DNA from: Leptospira_B sp964571605
Lineage (GTDB): Bacteria; Spirochaetota; Leptospiria; Leptospirales; Leptospiraceae
DNA length: 64,000 nucleotides
Reading direction: 5' to 3'
Assembly: GCA_964571605.1 (NCBI GenBank)
Contig: CAZNCS010000002.1
Coordinates: 1 to 64,000, forward strand
A program made the translations under genes and the position numbers. Every line of letters begins with the position of its first letter. The stretch's first letter is position 1. The notes under the pieces were generated by a model. That model worked only from the letters and a program-made list of their open reading frames with translations, did not search any database and was not told the origin of the DNA. Below are positions 16,046 through 25,200 of the stretch, piece after piece.

Positions 16046-16078
16046 CCTTACTATATTGCAAAAGGTAAGGCGAGTCAA
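16046..16078 (-). promoter_or_regulatory. promoter and operator of the AbrB/PIN module
   Basis: On the minus strand TTGACT (16078-16073), 17 bp, TATAGT (16055-16050). The predicted transcription start is at about 16043, the A of the antitoxin ATG. An inverted repeat CCTTAC / GTAAGG (16046-16051, 16065-16070) overlaps the promoter and could be the operator. Confidence 0.7.
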
Positions 16079-16084
16079 GTTGAA

Positions 16085-16167
16085 AAAGTTCGAAACTTTA
16101 GTAGCAATTGCTCAGATCACAGTATGTCCGTAATTTCCAATCGTAGGATCAAACAGTTGATAATGGG
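16085..16167 (+). repeat. duplicated 3' end of the hotdog gene
   Basis: About 83 bp matching 15295-15378, the last 28 codons of the hotdog gene, with about 10 substitutions and a 1-bp deletion that breaks the frame. It lies just beyond the AbrB/PIN module, so the module is sandwiched between the intact gene end and this degenerate copy. Confidence 0.8.
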
Positions 16168-16200
16168 TCGATACTTAAACAAAATCTGTTATCCCTGAAC

Positions 16201-16228
16201 CTCTCTGCGCCTCCGCGACTCTGCGTGC
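16201..16228. repeat. REP-like dispersed repeat
   Basis: Sequence of the type CTCTGCGCCTCCGCGACTCT followed by GCGTGCC. Related copies lie at 58913-58936 and 59004-59029. A short GC-rich intergenic repeat of this kind is dispersed in many bacterial genomes. Confidence 0.5.
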
Positions 16229-16325
16229 CTAAAAATGAAATTAATTGAATTCTACGGCAAGTCGCAAAGGGCTTTTGGAATGACATCTGAACATATTCTT
16301 GTTCGATAGTTCTGATTCGCAGAAT

Positions 16326-17102
16326 ATGGAAACCTTTCCCGTCCAAAAAATTCTCTCTTCCAAAAAAATCGGAAGTTCCTGGCCTCTATTAGTCGAGGCG
16401 AATCATTCCAAATATATTCTGAAATTATCAGGGACCGGCCAAGGGTTCGGAGTTTTGGTATCGGAAGTGATCGCAGCCGAAATCGCCGATAGGATCGACC
16501 TTCCTGTTCCGAGCAGAGTTTTATTGGAAGTGAATACGAATTTAATCCGAGAAGATGAAGACCAGGATCCGGAACTCGTAAGACTTCTGCGGTCGAGTTT
16601 AGGGATTAATCTGGGTTTCGAATACATAGAACATGCCAAATTGATTTCTGAGAATCATGAATTCGTTATGAATGATTCCCATGCTTCGAATATTTTTTGG
16701 TTTGATTGGTTGGTAGAAAATCCGGATCGGACCAAAGATAATCCGAATATTCTGGTTCGGGATGGAAACTATTGGTTGATAGATCACGGGGCTTCTTTGC
16801 CTTTCCAATACAATCTACCGTTATTGACGGAAGATGCCCCCGCAAAGGCCTGGACCTGCGCAAAAGACCATCTGTTTTACGATCGGATTTTTTTATTGGA
16901 AGACATACACAGAAAGAATTTTGAAAAACTTTCTCTTTCCGATTTGGAAATTGCGTCTTGGACGGTTCCGGATGAGTTCCTACAGGAAAAAGACGGGGGA
17001 CTTTCTTACGATGAGATTTCTCGAAAGAAAGAATTGTTTGCAGTTTATCTATGGAAGCGGATCAAAAGTTTCGATCCAGGACAATTTTTAGACCGTATTT
17101 AA
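16326..17102 (+). CDS. HipA-like kinase family protein
   Basis: A 258-residue protein resembling the HipA_2-type kinases: an N-terminal VEANHSKYILKLSG strand pair (ATP site), VSEVIAAEIADRIDLPVP, then FDWLVENPDRTKDNPNILV (catalytic-loop Asp/Asn) and WLIDHGASLPFQ (metal-binding Asp). HipA-type kinases phosphorylate translation factors. No HipB antitoxin lies beside it, so it may not be a toxin. ATG 16326 is the best start. Its stop overlaps the convergent lipoprotein gene by 4 bp. Confidence 0.68.
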   Translation: METFPVQKILSSKKIGSSWPLLVEANHSKYILKLSGTGQGFGVLVSEVIAAEIADRIDLPVPSRVLLEVNTNLIREDEDQDPELVRLLRSSLGINLGFEYIEHAKLISENHEFVMNDSHASNIFWFDWLVENPDRTKDNPNILVRDGNYWLIDHGASLPFQYNLPLLTEDAPAKAWTCAKDHLFYDRIFLLEDIHRKNFEKLSLSDLEIASWTVPDEFLQEKDGGLSYDEISRKKELFAVYLWKRIKSFDPGQFLDRI

Positions 17103-17458
17103 AACCAATCTTTAATCGCCTGCCAAAGTTTAGCGTATTCTCTTTTTCTCTCGTCTTTGTCCTTGAGCTTGAGTAATGTTTTATCGAATCCGTTCGTTCC
17201 TCGGATATGGACTCTGTTTTCATTTAGGACTTCCAATTCGTAAACAACTCCATCTATCGTATAGGTAAAGTTTAGAATACTGCTGGATTTCATCGGATAT
17301 TCTTTTCCATCCAAAAAAACTTTTGCTTTTCGAAAATCCAAATCGATACATTGGGTTTCTTTTATCATCGGTTCGCAAAATTTTCCGGCGGGAGGAGGGA
17401 CCGGTTTCATTCCGCATCGGATCAGAAAAACGACAGTCAGTAGGATTAATTTTTTCAT
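17099..17458 (-). CDS. small lipoprotein, unknown function
   Basis: A 119-residue lipoprotein: signal MKKLILLTVVFLIRC with lipobox LIRC (Cys15), then a Pro-rich start (KPVPPPAG), two more Cys (KFCEPM, ETQCID) and mixed beta-strands. Starts 5 bp after the stop of the upstream 330-residue gene, so the two are probably co-transcribed. No recognised domain. Confidence 0.7.
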   Translation of the reverse strand: MKKLILLTVVFLIRCGMKPVPPPAGKFCEPMIKETQCIDLDFRKAKVFLDGKEYPMKSSSILNFTYTIDGVVYELEVLNENRVHIRGTNGFDKTLLKLKDKDERKREYAKLWQAIKDWF

Positions 17459-17463
17459 TCTTC

Positions 17464-18456
17464 TTATTCTTCTATGGGGAGTTTGGTTTTTAAAAGCGAA
17501 TTTTTACCGATAATTTCTTTTGCAAGTTTTAACACTTCTTCCTTTCTATCTCCAGCAGTTGGGTAGTATTCTTCCAATTGGGCTAAAGCTTTGGGAGCAA
17601 GGTTTTGGTAATAGAAAATTTTAGCTTCTAGTATCTTCGAACTTCCCGTTAGAAAATCTTCATTCGTATTTCTTACTTTTCGAATATAGCCTAGCGCGGA
17701 AACATATTGCCCCGCTCTGAATTCCGACAAAGCCATTAGAAAATCGGATTCTCTTGCAGACAATAGCAAAGATCCGGATACGTCCGATTGAGCAAGTATC
17801 TTTCTTAAAAATTCTGTGTTTCCGGAAAGTGCGCTTCCTACCAAACAAGTCCAAGCATATCCTGATTTTAATTCGGGACTCAATTTTTCAGGTTCTATGG
17901 AGACCAAAAGTTTATTTAAGGCGGATCGACTTAATTTTTGTCGGATTGCTTCTCCGAATGCGATCAAATACCGATTGTCGGTCGATTCCGCAAATTCGGG
18001 ATCTACAGCTTGTGCCCGTAAGGCTTGTCTGTAAGAATCTTCCACAACAGAAAGATAAGAGGCGTCTTGTTCCAAAAATTCATCAAAACCTGTATAAGCA
18101 ATTTTTGATAAAGTCGCCGAATCGAATCGAAACCCCAAAAGCAAAAATTCGTAATATCCGGATAAAGCGGAATAATGGTAGGAAATTCCTTCTTTCGGAT
18201 TTGTGGTTACGAAATCTTTGGCGACCGAGCGAAATTCTTTGATCTCGCCTTCTTTCGGTTCGCCCTTTACAATTCCGTCTTGCAGGATTTTTCTTTCTTT
18301 TTCGAGGAGAAGTCTTCTATCTCCTGCGAATAAATTTTTGATGTCTTGGCGGAAAAAAAATGCGATCCCTGCAAGTACCAAGGTAAGCAAGAAAAATACC
18401 AAGGGTTTGTAGTTCGTCTTTTTTCTATAACTTCTATGATTGGCCTGGTAGAGCAT
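17464..18456 (-). CDS. membrane-anchored helical-repeat (TPR-like) protein
   Basis: A 330-residue protein with one N-terminal membrane segment (YKPLVFFLLTLVLAGIAFFF, about residues 17-36) and a long alpha-helical remainder with TPR-like helix pairs near the end (FLMALSEFRAGQYVSALGYI, then SKILEAKIFYYQNLAPKALA). It probably sits in the inner membrane as a scaffold. Specific role unknown. First gene of a pair with the following lipoprotein. Confidence 0.6.
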   Translation of the reverse strand: MLYQANHRSYRKKTNYKPLVFFLLTLVLAGIAFFFRQDIKNLFAGDRRLLLEKERKILQDGIVKGEPKEGEIKEFRSVAKDFVTTNPKEGISYHYSALSGYYEFLLLGFRFDSATLSKIAYTGFDEFLEQDASYLSVVEDSYRQALRAQAVDPEFAESTDNRYLIAFGEAIRQKLSRSALNKLLVSIEPEKLSPELKSGYAWTCLVGSALSGNTEFLRKILAQSDVSGSLLLSARESDFLMALSEFRAGQYVSALGYIRKVRNTNEDFLTGSSKILEAKIFYYQNLAPKALAQLEEYYPTAGDRKEEVLKLAKEIIGKNSLLKTKLPIEE

Positions 18457-18560
18457 GTATCTGACAGATTTCCTAAAAAGCCCAGGTCTTTCACTTATTT
18501 TTTAAGTTTTAATACCTGCTCGCGCTTGACTCTAAGGCCCCGTTTGGATTCCGTGTAAAT

Positions 18561-18752
18561 ATGCCTACTAATTACGATTTTGACGAGGAATACGAAACAG
18601 AAGGCGGCGACGGTTATACCGATGACGATGCCGTTACTTTTGTTTGCGAGGATTGCGATCATCGCTGGGAAGGAGATTCTGAAAGCTCTTTCGACGGTCC
18701 TGAAAGTCATATTTGCTCCATGTGCGGTTCTTCAAACGCGATAGAACTTTAA
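18561..18752 (+). CDS. small zinc-ribbon protein
   Basis: A 63-residue acidic protein with two CxxC pairs, FVCEDCDHRW and HICSMCGSSN, a rubredoxin/FmdB-like zinc ribbon. The N-terminal half is Asp/Glu/Gly-rich. Likely to bind zinc; partner unknown. The next gene begins inside its 3' end. Confidence 0.72.
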   Translation: MPTNYDFDEEYETEGGDGYTDDDAVTFVCEDCDHRWEGDSESSFDGPESHICSMCGSSNAIEL

Positions 18753-19327
18753 TCCTTTGGCGGACTCCCTTCCTTCGAAGGGAGAGATCTAAATCCGCCC
18801 TGACATTCATTTTATTCGTATTATTTCTTTTGCCGGAGTTTTCCTACGCGGTAGACTTCGACGAAGTATACGAATATTATAAAAAAGGAAACTACCATAC
18901 GCTTGTCCGAGTTTCCAGACAGGGATTGCGTTCGGGAGAGGTGGATTACAAAATTCTTCTCTTGTATGTGGCTTCGGAGCCGAGTCTGGACGAAATAGAT
19001 AAAACCCTGACGAGTATCTATTCCCGTTCTAAGTCTCAACCTTCTATTTTTTATAACGCATTGTATCTGTTTTTGGAAAGGGCTTTGGTCTTGGAGGCCT
19101 ATGAAACAGGCATTCGCTGGGGGAAAATTTTCCTGGAAAAAGGAGAATCTTCCGTTCGGTATGCGGAAGGTGTTTACACTTACGCCTGCATCCTATATTC
19201 TTCCCAAGACTACAATTCGGCGCATGCCGTTTTGGACCATGTGAAATCGACTCCTAGGGACTCCAAACTCGGGAAAAGAATTCGTATTTTAGAAATGAGT
19301 TTGGATCGGACGAAAGAGGAAAAATGA
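18722..19327 (+). CDS. secreted or anchored TPR-like protein
   Basis: About 200 residues: basic start, hydrophobic signal (LTFILFVLFLLPEFSYA), then helical repeats (DEVYEYYKKGNYHTLVRVS, ... EGVYTYACILYSSQDYNSAHAVL). TPR-like, probably periplasmic. The start is uncertain: TTG 18713 and GTG 18722 both lie inside the zinc-ribbon gene and no ATG precedes the signal peptide. Its stop overlaps rsmD by 4 bp (ATGA). Confidence 0.62.
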   Translation: MRFFKRDRTLILWRTPFLRRERSKSALTFILFVLFLLPEFSYAVDFDEVYEYYKKGNYHTLVRVSRQGLRSGEVDYKILLLYVASEPSLDEIDKTLTSIYSRSKSQPSIFYNALYLFLERALVLEAYETGIRWGKIFLEKGESSVRYAEGVYTYACILYSSQDYNSAHAVLDHVKSTPRDSKLGKRIRILEMSLDRTKEEK

Positions 19328-19908
19328 AACCCGTAAAAAAAGGAAAAGGTCTTAGGATCCAGACAGGGGAATTAAAAGGTCGCTCCATTCCTTCCGTTAT
19401 TACCGGGGAAGGGAAGAGTAATTTTACTCCCGGGATCATTAAAAAATCCTTATTCGATATATTAGAATCCTTACATTTGCAAGGGCGTTTAAATTTGGGC
19501 GAAACCGCCTTTTTGGATTTATTCGCAGGTTCCGGACAAATTGGAATCGAAGCATTGAGTCGCGGATTCGGAAGGGCTGTTTTTTTAGAATTGGCTTGGG
19601 ATAGATACGATAGTCTGAAAGCCGTTTTGGAAAAATTAGGAAAACCTCATAAACTGATGCGAAAAGACGTATTTCGTTTTCATAAAGGTTTTGATATTCC
19701 GGAAACGAGCAAAGTTTTCTTTTTGGATCCTCCTTATTCTTTTTGGGAAAAGAAAAGTGCAAAAATCAAAACGATAGTCGAAGCCATTCTGGATAACGAG
19801 CCAGGAGTCGCGGCTATTATCATACAGGCCCCTTCCGCTTTGGATTGGGAAGGATTTACTCCTCGCTCTTTCGGCAGGAACACGCTGAATGTCCGCATTC
19901 TTGTCTAA
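19324..19908 (+). CDS. rsmD: 16S rRNA (guanine(966)-N2)-methyltransferase RsmD
   Basis: An SAM-dependent methyltransferase of the RsmD type (194 residues). Seen: N-terminal RIQTGELKGRSIPSV, motif I LDLFAGSGQIGIEALSRG, the LELAWDRYDSLK acidic region, and motif IV FLDPPYS. It modifies G966 of 16S rRNA in the small subunit (family knowledge). It overlaps the previous gene by 4 bp and the next by 20 bp, so the three are one transcription unit. Confidence 0.85.
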   Translation: MKPVKKGKGLRIQTGELKGRSIPSVITGEGKSNFTPGIIKKSLFDILESLHLQGRLNLGETAFLDLFAGSGQIGIEALSRGFGRAVFLELAWDRYDSLKAVLEKLGKPHKLMRKDVFRFHKGFDIPETSKVFFLDPPYSFWEKKSAKIKTIVEAILDNEPGVAAIIIQAPSALDWEGFTPRSFGRNTLNVRILV

Positions 19909-22165
19909 TTTTAAGAATTCTTTATATAAATCTTTTTTTCTAGGAAGTCCTTGGATACATGCTGGGATTTTCGTATTCGTTCTCTCTCTTCTTTGTTTGA
20001 TTACGAATACTTCCCTTCACGTAATGGGAGTGGATATCAGCGAGTTCGTATCTCTTTTTTACGGACTTTTGCCTTTAATTTTGAAAGATGTAAGCGGTAT
20101 ACTCGCCTCTTCGTATGCCTTTTTTCTGGGAGTTTTACTTTTATACCTGGGGCCTGATTTCCAAAATTGGAAAGAAGGGAAGAAAATTTCTCTTTTACAA
20201 ATCTACCTTCTATTATGTTTTATTCTTCTTTTTCTTTTTTTACATTCGATCGCTAAGTATCCTCAGGTTTACGGAGAATTTTTTTATTACAGACATTCTT
20301 GGGCTCTATGCGTTTTGTATTTTATTACAGATCATATTCCCCCTTGGTTTTCTCAGTCAGTTCTCGGAATCGGTTTAGCAGTTCAGATTTTTAGAACTCT
20401 AAGATTTTTTTGGGTCCGAAAACAATACGAGAGCCTTGCCAGATATCTCGTTTTTATCATATTATTTTATTCTTTTCATCTGGGCGGTTCTGCCTGGGGA
20501 GTTTTAGCGGCTTGTTTTTTTTACGCGGCGGATTTCGCTTTTCGAAACCTCAAGACTGATATAACGATTGCCACGGTTTTATTACTTGGTCTGGGAATTT
20601 CTTCTTTAACTCGTTGGAATTCCTACAAAAATTCTCTCCAAACGTTCGGATTTCCTATTGCGAAAGAATCCTCAAAAATTAATATTCTGATTCTTTCCGC
20701 GGATAGTATCCGCCAAGACCAATTGGGTTTTGTACAGGGAAGAAAAGATCTAACTCCGAATATTGACGCCCTTGCAAAAGATTCTACGGTATTTTGGGAC
20801 CATCATACTACGATTCCTAGAACCTTCCCCGCATGGGCGGATCTTTTGACAGGAAGATATTCTTTCGAACATGGGATCCAAGATATGTTTCCCGACAAAG
20901 CGGATCGGGCTCGACTGGGACTAAGTCTTCCTACACTTCCTTCTATATTAAGTAAAACTCATGCAACGAGCGTAGTTTCCTCTTTTGCAGGGGATATTTT
21001 TCCAAGAGCCGATTGGGGATTTAAAGAAGTCTTGGCTCCGAATTTCAGCGCGGAAACTCTCACACAACAAAGAAGTATAGAGTCCCAGGCGTTTTTTCTA
21101 CCCGTATTGACAGGTTCTTTTTTCGGAGGAGGAGAATACCAATCTTCTGTTCGATCTCTTCCTACTTTAGGGGATGATTCGAAAATTCTTCCGGATCTGT
21201 TTCATACATTCAGAAAATCGAATCTTCCTTTTTTTACTCTTTTTTTCTCCTCGGTAACGCATTTTCCTTATAGTCCTCCGTATCCGTTTTATAAAGAAGA
21301 AACGGATCCAACGTATTACGGGCCGTCCAAATATTTTCGGTTCGTGGATCCGAGCAATAGCCAGAGGCCGAATCTTAGGGAACAAAAACAAATCCGTGCG
21401 GTATATCTCGCATCTTTAAAGGCCTTCGATGATTCTGTGGGCAAAATTCTTCAAAATCTGAAAGATAAGGGTTTGTACGATGAGACCTTGGTGATTTTCA
21501 CTTCAGACCATGGGGAGTCTTTGTTTGAGGAAGACCATAGTCATGGTCATGGAGAACATTTAAGGGGAGAAGGAGTGACCAAGGTCCCTTTGCTCATCAA
21601 GTATCCTAAATCCTTTCAGAAACAGGAGCCCGGGAATTTTTATGGGATCACGACTCATTTGGATCTTTTGCCCACAATTCTTTCGATTTTGGAAATCGAT
21701 CCGGCGGTCCGCCCCCCTGTTTCCGGCAAAGATCTGAGCCTTCTTCCTGAGTCTGGGAATTGGAACCAACAGAGAATCGTGTATTCTGAAACGGGGATCT
21801 GGTTTTCGGATCGAGGGGACCATTTTTTCCAAAAGGATCGGATTCGTTATCCGAACATTCTGGAATTGCATACTATCGATCCAAAGGACGGGAACAGCGT
21901 CACGGTGTCCGATTTGTACGCAAAAGAGACGATACTTTTTGCCAAACATAGGATGGTTCAGGACCATTCTCGAAAACTCATCTATGTGCCGGGTCCGGAA
22001 GGAGTGAAGTATTTTTGCTATGATCGCAAAAAAGACCCTTGGAATACGAATGCTCTTCCTTTCGGCTTCTGTGCGGATTTGAAATCGGGGTTGGAAACGA
22101 TTTTACTCGGCTCCGGAAAATGGAAAAAAGCGGGAGAATATTTCGTGCCTAAAACGGAAGACTAA
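19889..22165 (+). CDS. membrane sulfatase/phosphoglycerol-transferase-like enzyme
   Basis: A 758-residue protein with about six N-terminal membrane segments and a large extracytoplasmic alkaline-phosphatase-superfamily domain from about residue 260. Seen: ILILSADSIRQDQLG (first metal Asp), IPRTFPAWADLLTGRYSFEHG, and IFTSDHGESLFEEDHSHGHGEH (metal site). The position of the sulfatase formylglycine Cys is occupied by Thr (PRTFPAW), as in LtaS and phosphoethanolamine transferases. It is therefore more likely a phosphotransferase acting on surface glycans or lipids than a sulfatase (inference). ATG 19889 lies inside rsmD. Confidence 0.72.
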   Translation: MSAFLSNFKNSLYKSFFLGSPWIHAGIFVFVLSLLCLITNTSLHVMGVDISEFVSLFYGLLPLILKDVSGILASSYAFFLGVLLLYLGPDFQNWKEGKKISLLQIYLLLCFILLFLFLHSIAKYPQVYGEFFYYRHSWALCVLYFITDHIPPWFSQSVLGIGLAVQIFRTLRFFWVRKQYESLARYLVFIILFYSFHLGGSAWGVLAACFFYAADFAFRNLKTDITIATVLLLGLGISSLTRWNSYKNSLQTFGFPIAKESSKINILILSADSIRQDQLGFVQGRKDLTPNIDALAKDSTVFWDHHTTIPRTFPAWADLLTGRYSFEHGIQDMFPDKADRARLGLSLPTLPSILSKTHATSVVSSFAGDIFPRADWGFKEVLAPNFSAETLTQQRSIESQAFFLPVLTGSFFGGGEYQSSVRSLPTLGDDSKILPDLFHTFRKSNLPFFTLFFSSVTHFPYSPPYPFYKEETDPTYYGPSKYFRFVDPSNSQRPNLREQKQIRAVYLASLKAFDDSVGKILQNLKDKGLYDETLVIFTSDHGESLFEEDHSHGHGEHLRGEGVTKVPLLIKYPKSFQKQEPGNFYGITTHLDLLPTILSILEIDPAVRPPVSGKDLSLLPESGNWNQQRIVYSETGIWFSDRGDHFFQKDRIRYPNILELHTIDPKDGNSVTVSDLYAKETILFAKHRMVQDHSRKLIYVPGPEGVKYFCYDRKKDPWNTNALPFGFCADLKSGLETILLGSGKWKKAGEYFVPKTED

Positions 22166-22185
22166 AGGGGACTTTCTCCTTTTTG
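22164..22185 (+). terminator. intrinsic terminator after the sulfatase-like gene
   Basis: Stem AAAGGGGA / TCTCCTTT (one G-U pair) with a 3-nt loop, starting at the stop codon and followed by TTTT. Confidence 0.55.
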
Positions 22186-22255
22186 ACGACTTCCTTCTCT
22201 CTTTCTTATCTGAAAGGCTTGAAGTACAGGCAAGATTAAAAATCCTGGAATCCGT

Positions 22256-25200
22256 ATGCCGAAAAGGGAAGAAATCCGCTCCGTTCTGATTCTAGGATCC
22301 GGGCCGATCGTTATCGGTCAAGCTTGCGAATTTGATTATTCAGGGACCCAGGCCGCCAAGGCCTTGAGAGAAAAAGGAATTCGAGTGATTCTCCTCAATT
22401 CCAATCCCGCTACCATTATGACGGATCCCGATTTGGCGGATGCGACTTACATAGAACCTCTAACTACTTCCGTAGTCCAGAAAATCCTAGAAAAGGAAAA
22501 GCCGGACGCGATTCTTCCGACTGTTGGAGGTCAAACAGCCCTCAATTTGGCCTTGGCTTGTCATAACGCAGGTATATTAGAAAAATACAATGTAGAATTG
22601 ATCGGCGCGAAAATAGATGCGATCAAAAAGGCCGAAGACCGGGAATTATTCAAACGAGCTATGGAAAAAATCGGGATAAACGTTCCCCGTTCCGGACTTG
22701 TGAATAATTTAAAAGAAGCCGCGGAAGTTAAGGCTCAGATCGGTTTACCTTTGATAGTAAGACCTGCTTTCACTTTAGGTGGCACGGGGGGAGGTATCGC
22801 TTACGACGATGCCACTTTCGACGAAGTTGTTGGAAAAGGTCTAAAAGCTTCCCCCATCAGCCAGGTTCTACTGGAAGAATCCGTACTCGGGTGGAAAGAA
22901 TTCGAGTTAGAAGTTATGCGAGATCTCGCAGATAACGTTGTCATTATTTGTTCTATCGAAAACATAGATCCGATGGGAGTTCATACAGGGGACTCTATCA
23001 CTGTCGCTCCGCAACAAACTCTTTCCGATAAAGAATACCAAAACTTAAGAGATATGTCCATCAAGATCATCCGGGAAATCGGAGTCGAGACCGGCGGATC
23101 TAATATTCAATTTGCGGTGAATCCTGCCAATGGAGACGTGATCGTGATCGAGATGAATCCTCGTGTATCCCGATCTTCCGCACTCGCATCCAAAGCAACC
23201 GGATTCCCTATCGCAAAAATCGCAGCCTTACTTTCCATAGGATACACCTTGGATGAGATCAAAAATGACATCACTCGTGTAACTCCTGCTTCGTTCGAAC
23301 CATCGATAGATTATGTAGTCACAAAAATTCCTAGATTCGCATTCGAGAAATTTCCGGGTACAGATGACACTTTAGGAGTACAGATGAAAGCCGTCGGAGA
23401 AGCGATGGCGATCGGAAGAACTTTTAAAGAAAGTTTTCAAAAAGCAATGCGCTCTCTGGAGATAGATCGTTTCGGTTTTGGTTCCGACGGAAATTTTGCG
23501 GAGCTCGTGGAATTTCATTCTCTATCTTCTTCCGAAAAAAAGGAAAGAATCGACGCATTCCTGCGCAGGCCCAACGACAAACGTATTTTTTATGTTAAAA
23601 AAGCTTTGGAAGAAGGTTACACTGTCGAAAGAATTCATGAACTTTGTAAAATAGATCCTTGGTTCTTATACCAATTTGAAGATTTACAAAACTTGGAAAA
23701 AGAATATTCTGAAAAAGGAATATTAATTCTGGGCAAAATGAAAAAAGCCGGATTTTCCAACCGACAACTCGCATATCTTTCTCAAAAAACAAAAATCGAG
23801 ACGGTTCTTTCTTCTTCCCAAACTCCGGATAAGAAGAAGGCGGAGATCGGTTCCATTCTGAAAAAAGAAGAACTACTTTTGGAAGAAACTTTGAAGTCTT
23901 CCAAAATCGAACCTGTTTACAAAAGAATCGATACTTGTGCGGGAGAATTCGAAGCTTATACTCCGTATTTTTATTCCACCCATGACGAAGAAGACGAAAC
24001 AAATGTAACTCCCAACAAATCCGTAGTCATTCTGGGAGGAGGTCCCAATCGGATCGGTCAGGGGATAGAGTTCGACTATTGTTGCTGTCATGCATCTTTC
24101 GCTCTCCAGGATCTGGGGGTGGAATCCATTATGGTGAATTCCAACCCTGAGACAGTTTCTACGGATTACGACACATCGGATCGTCTGTATTTCGAACCTC
24201 TTACATTGGAGGATGTGATCCAAATTTACAGAAAAGAAAAACCATCTGGAGTGATCATACAGTTCGGTGGCCAGACACCTCTGAAATTGGCAAAAGATTT
24301 GGAGAGTAGGGGAGTTCCGATTTTAGGAACAAGCCCGGATTCTATCGACAGAGCCGAAGATAGAAAACGTTTTGCAGAAGTATTAGAAAAAGTAAAATTA
24401 CTTTCCCCGAAAAACGGGATCGCTACTTCCATGGAAGAAGCACGCAAAATTGCGGCTTCCATCACTTATCCAGTTCTTGTTCGTCCAAGTTACGTGCTCG
24501 GCGGTCGTGCGATGTTGATCATCAGCGAAGAGAAAGAATTGGACAAGTATATGGAGAAAGCGGAGGAAATTTCTGAAGACAGACCTTTATTGATCGATTC
24601 CTTTTTGGAAGACGCAGTTGAAGTGGATGTGGACGCTCTTTGCGACGGCAAAGACGTTTTTATCGCGGGTATCATGGAACATATAGAAGAGGCCGGGATC
24701 CATTCCGGAGACTCCGCTTGTGTGCTTCCTCCACAATCTCTTTCTAAACATGTTTTAGCTGAAATTAAAAAAGCAACGATCGCATTGTCTTTGGAATTGC
24801 AGGTCAAGGGCCTCATCAATGTTCAATACGCGGTCAAAGAAGAATTACTTTATGTGATCGAAGTCAATCCCAGAGCTTCAAGAACGGTTCCATTCGTTTC
24901 CAAAGCTTTGGGTCATCCTATTGTAAAATACGCGACCCGTATTATGATGGGTGAATCTCTTAAATCTTTGCCTTTGCCTCCTGAGATGGTTTTCCCGACG
25001 GTAAATGTAAAAGAGGCAGTGCTTCCGTTCAATAAATTCCCAGGTGTGGATACTATACTCGGACCGGAGATGAGATCCACCGGAGAAGTTATGGGAATCG
25101 CGGACACTGCCGGAGAAGCCTTCTTAAAATCCCAGTATATGGCAGGAGAAGAACTTCCTTCTCAGGGAACCGTATTTGTTTCCGTAAATGATAAGGACAA

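Noticed and set aside
23595..24002. 135-codon minus-strand frame inside carB
   Set aside because: Antisense shadow of the conserved carB sequence.
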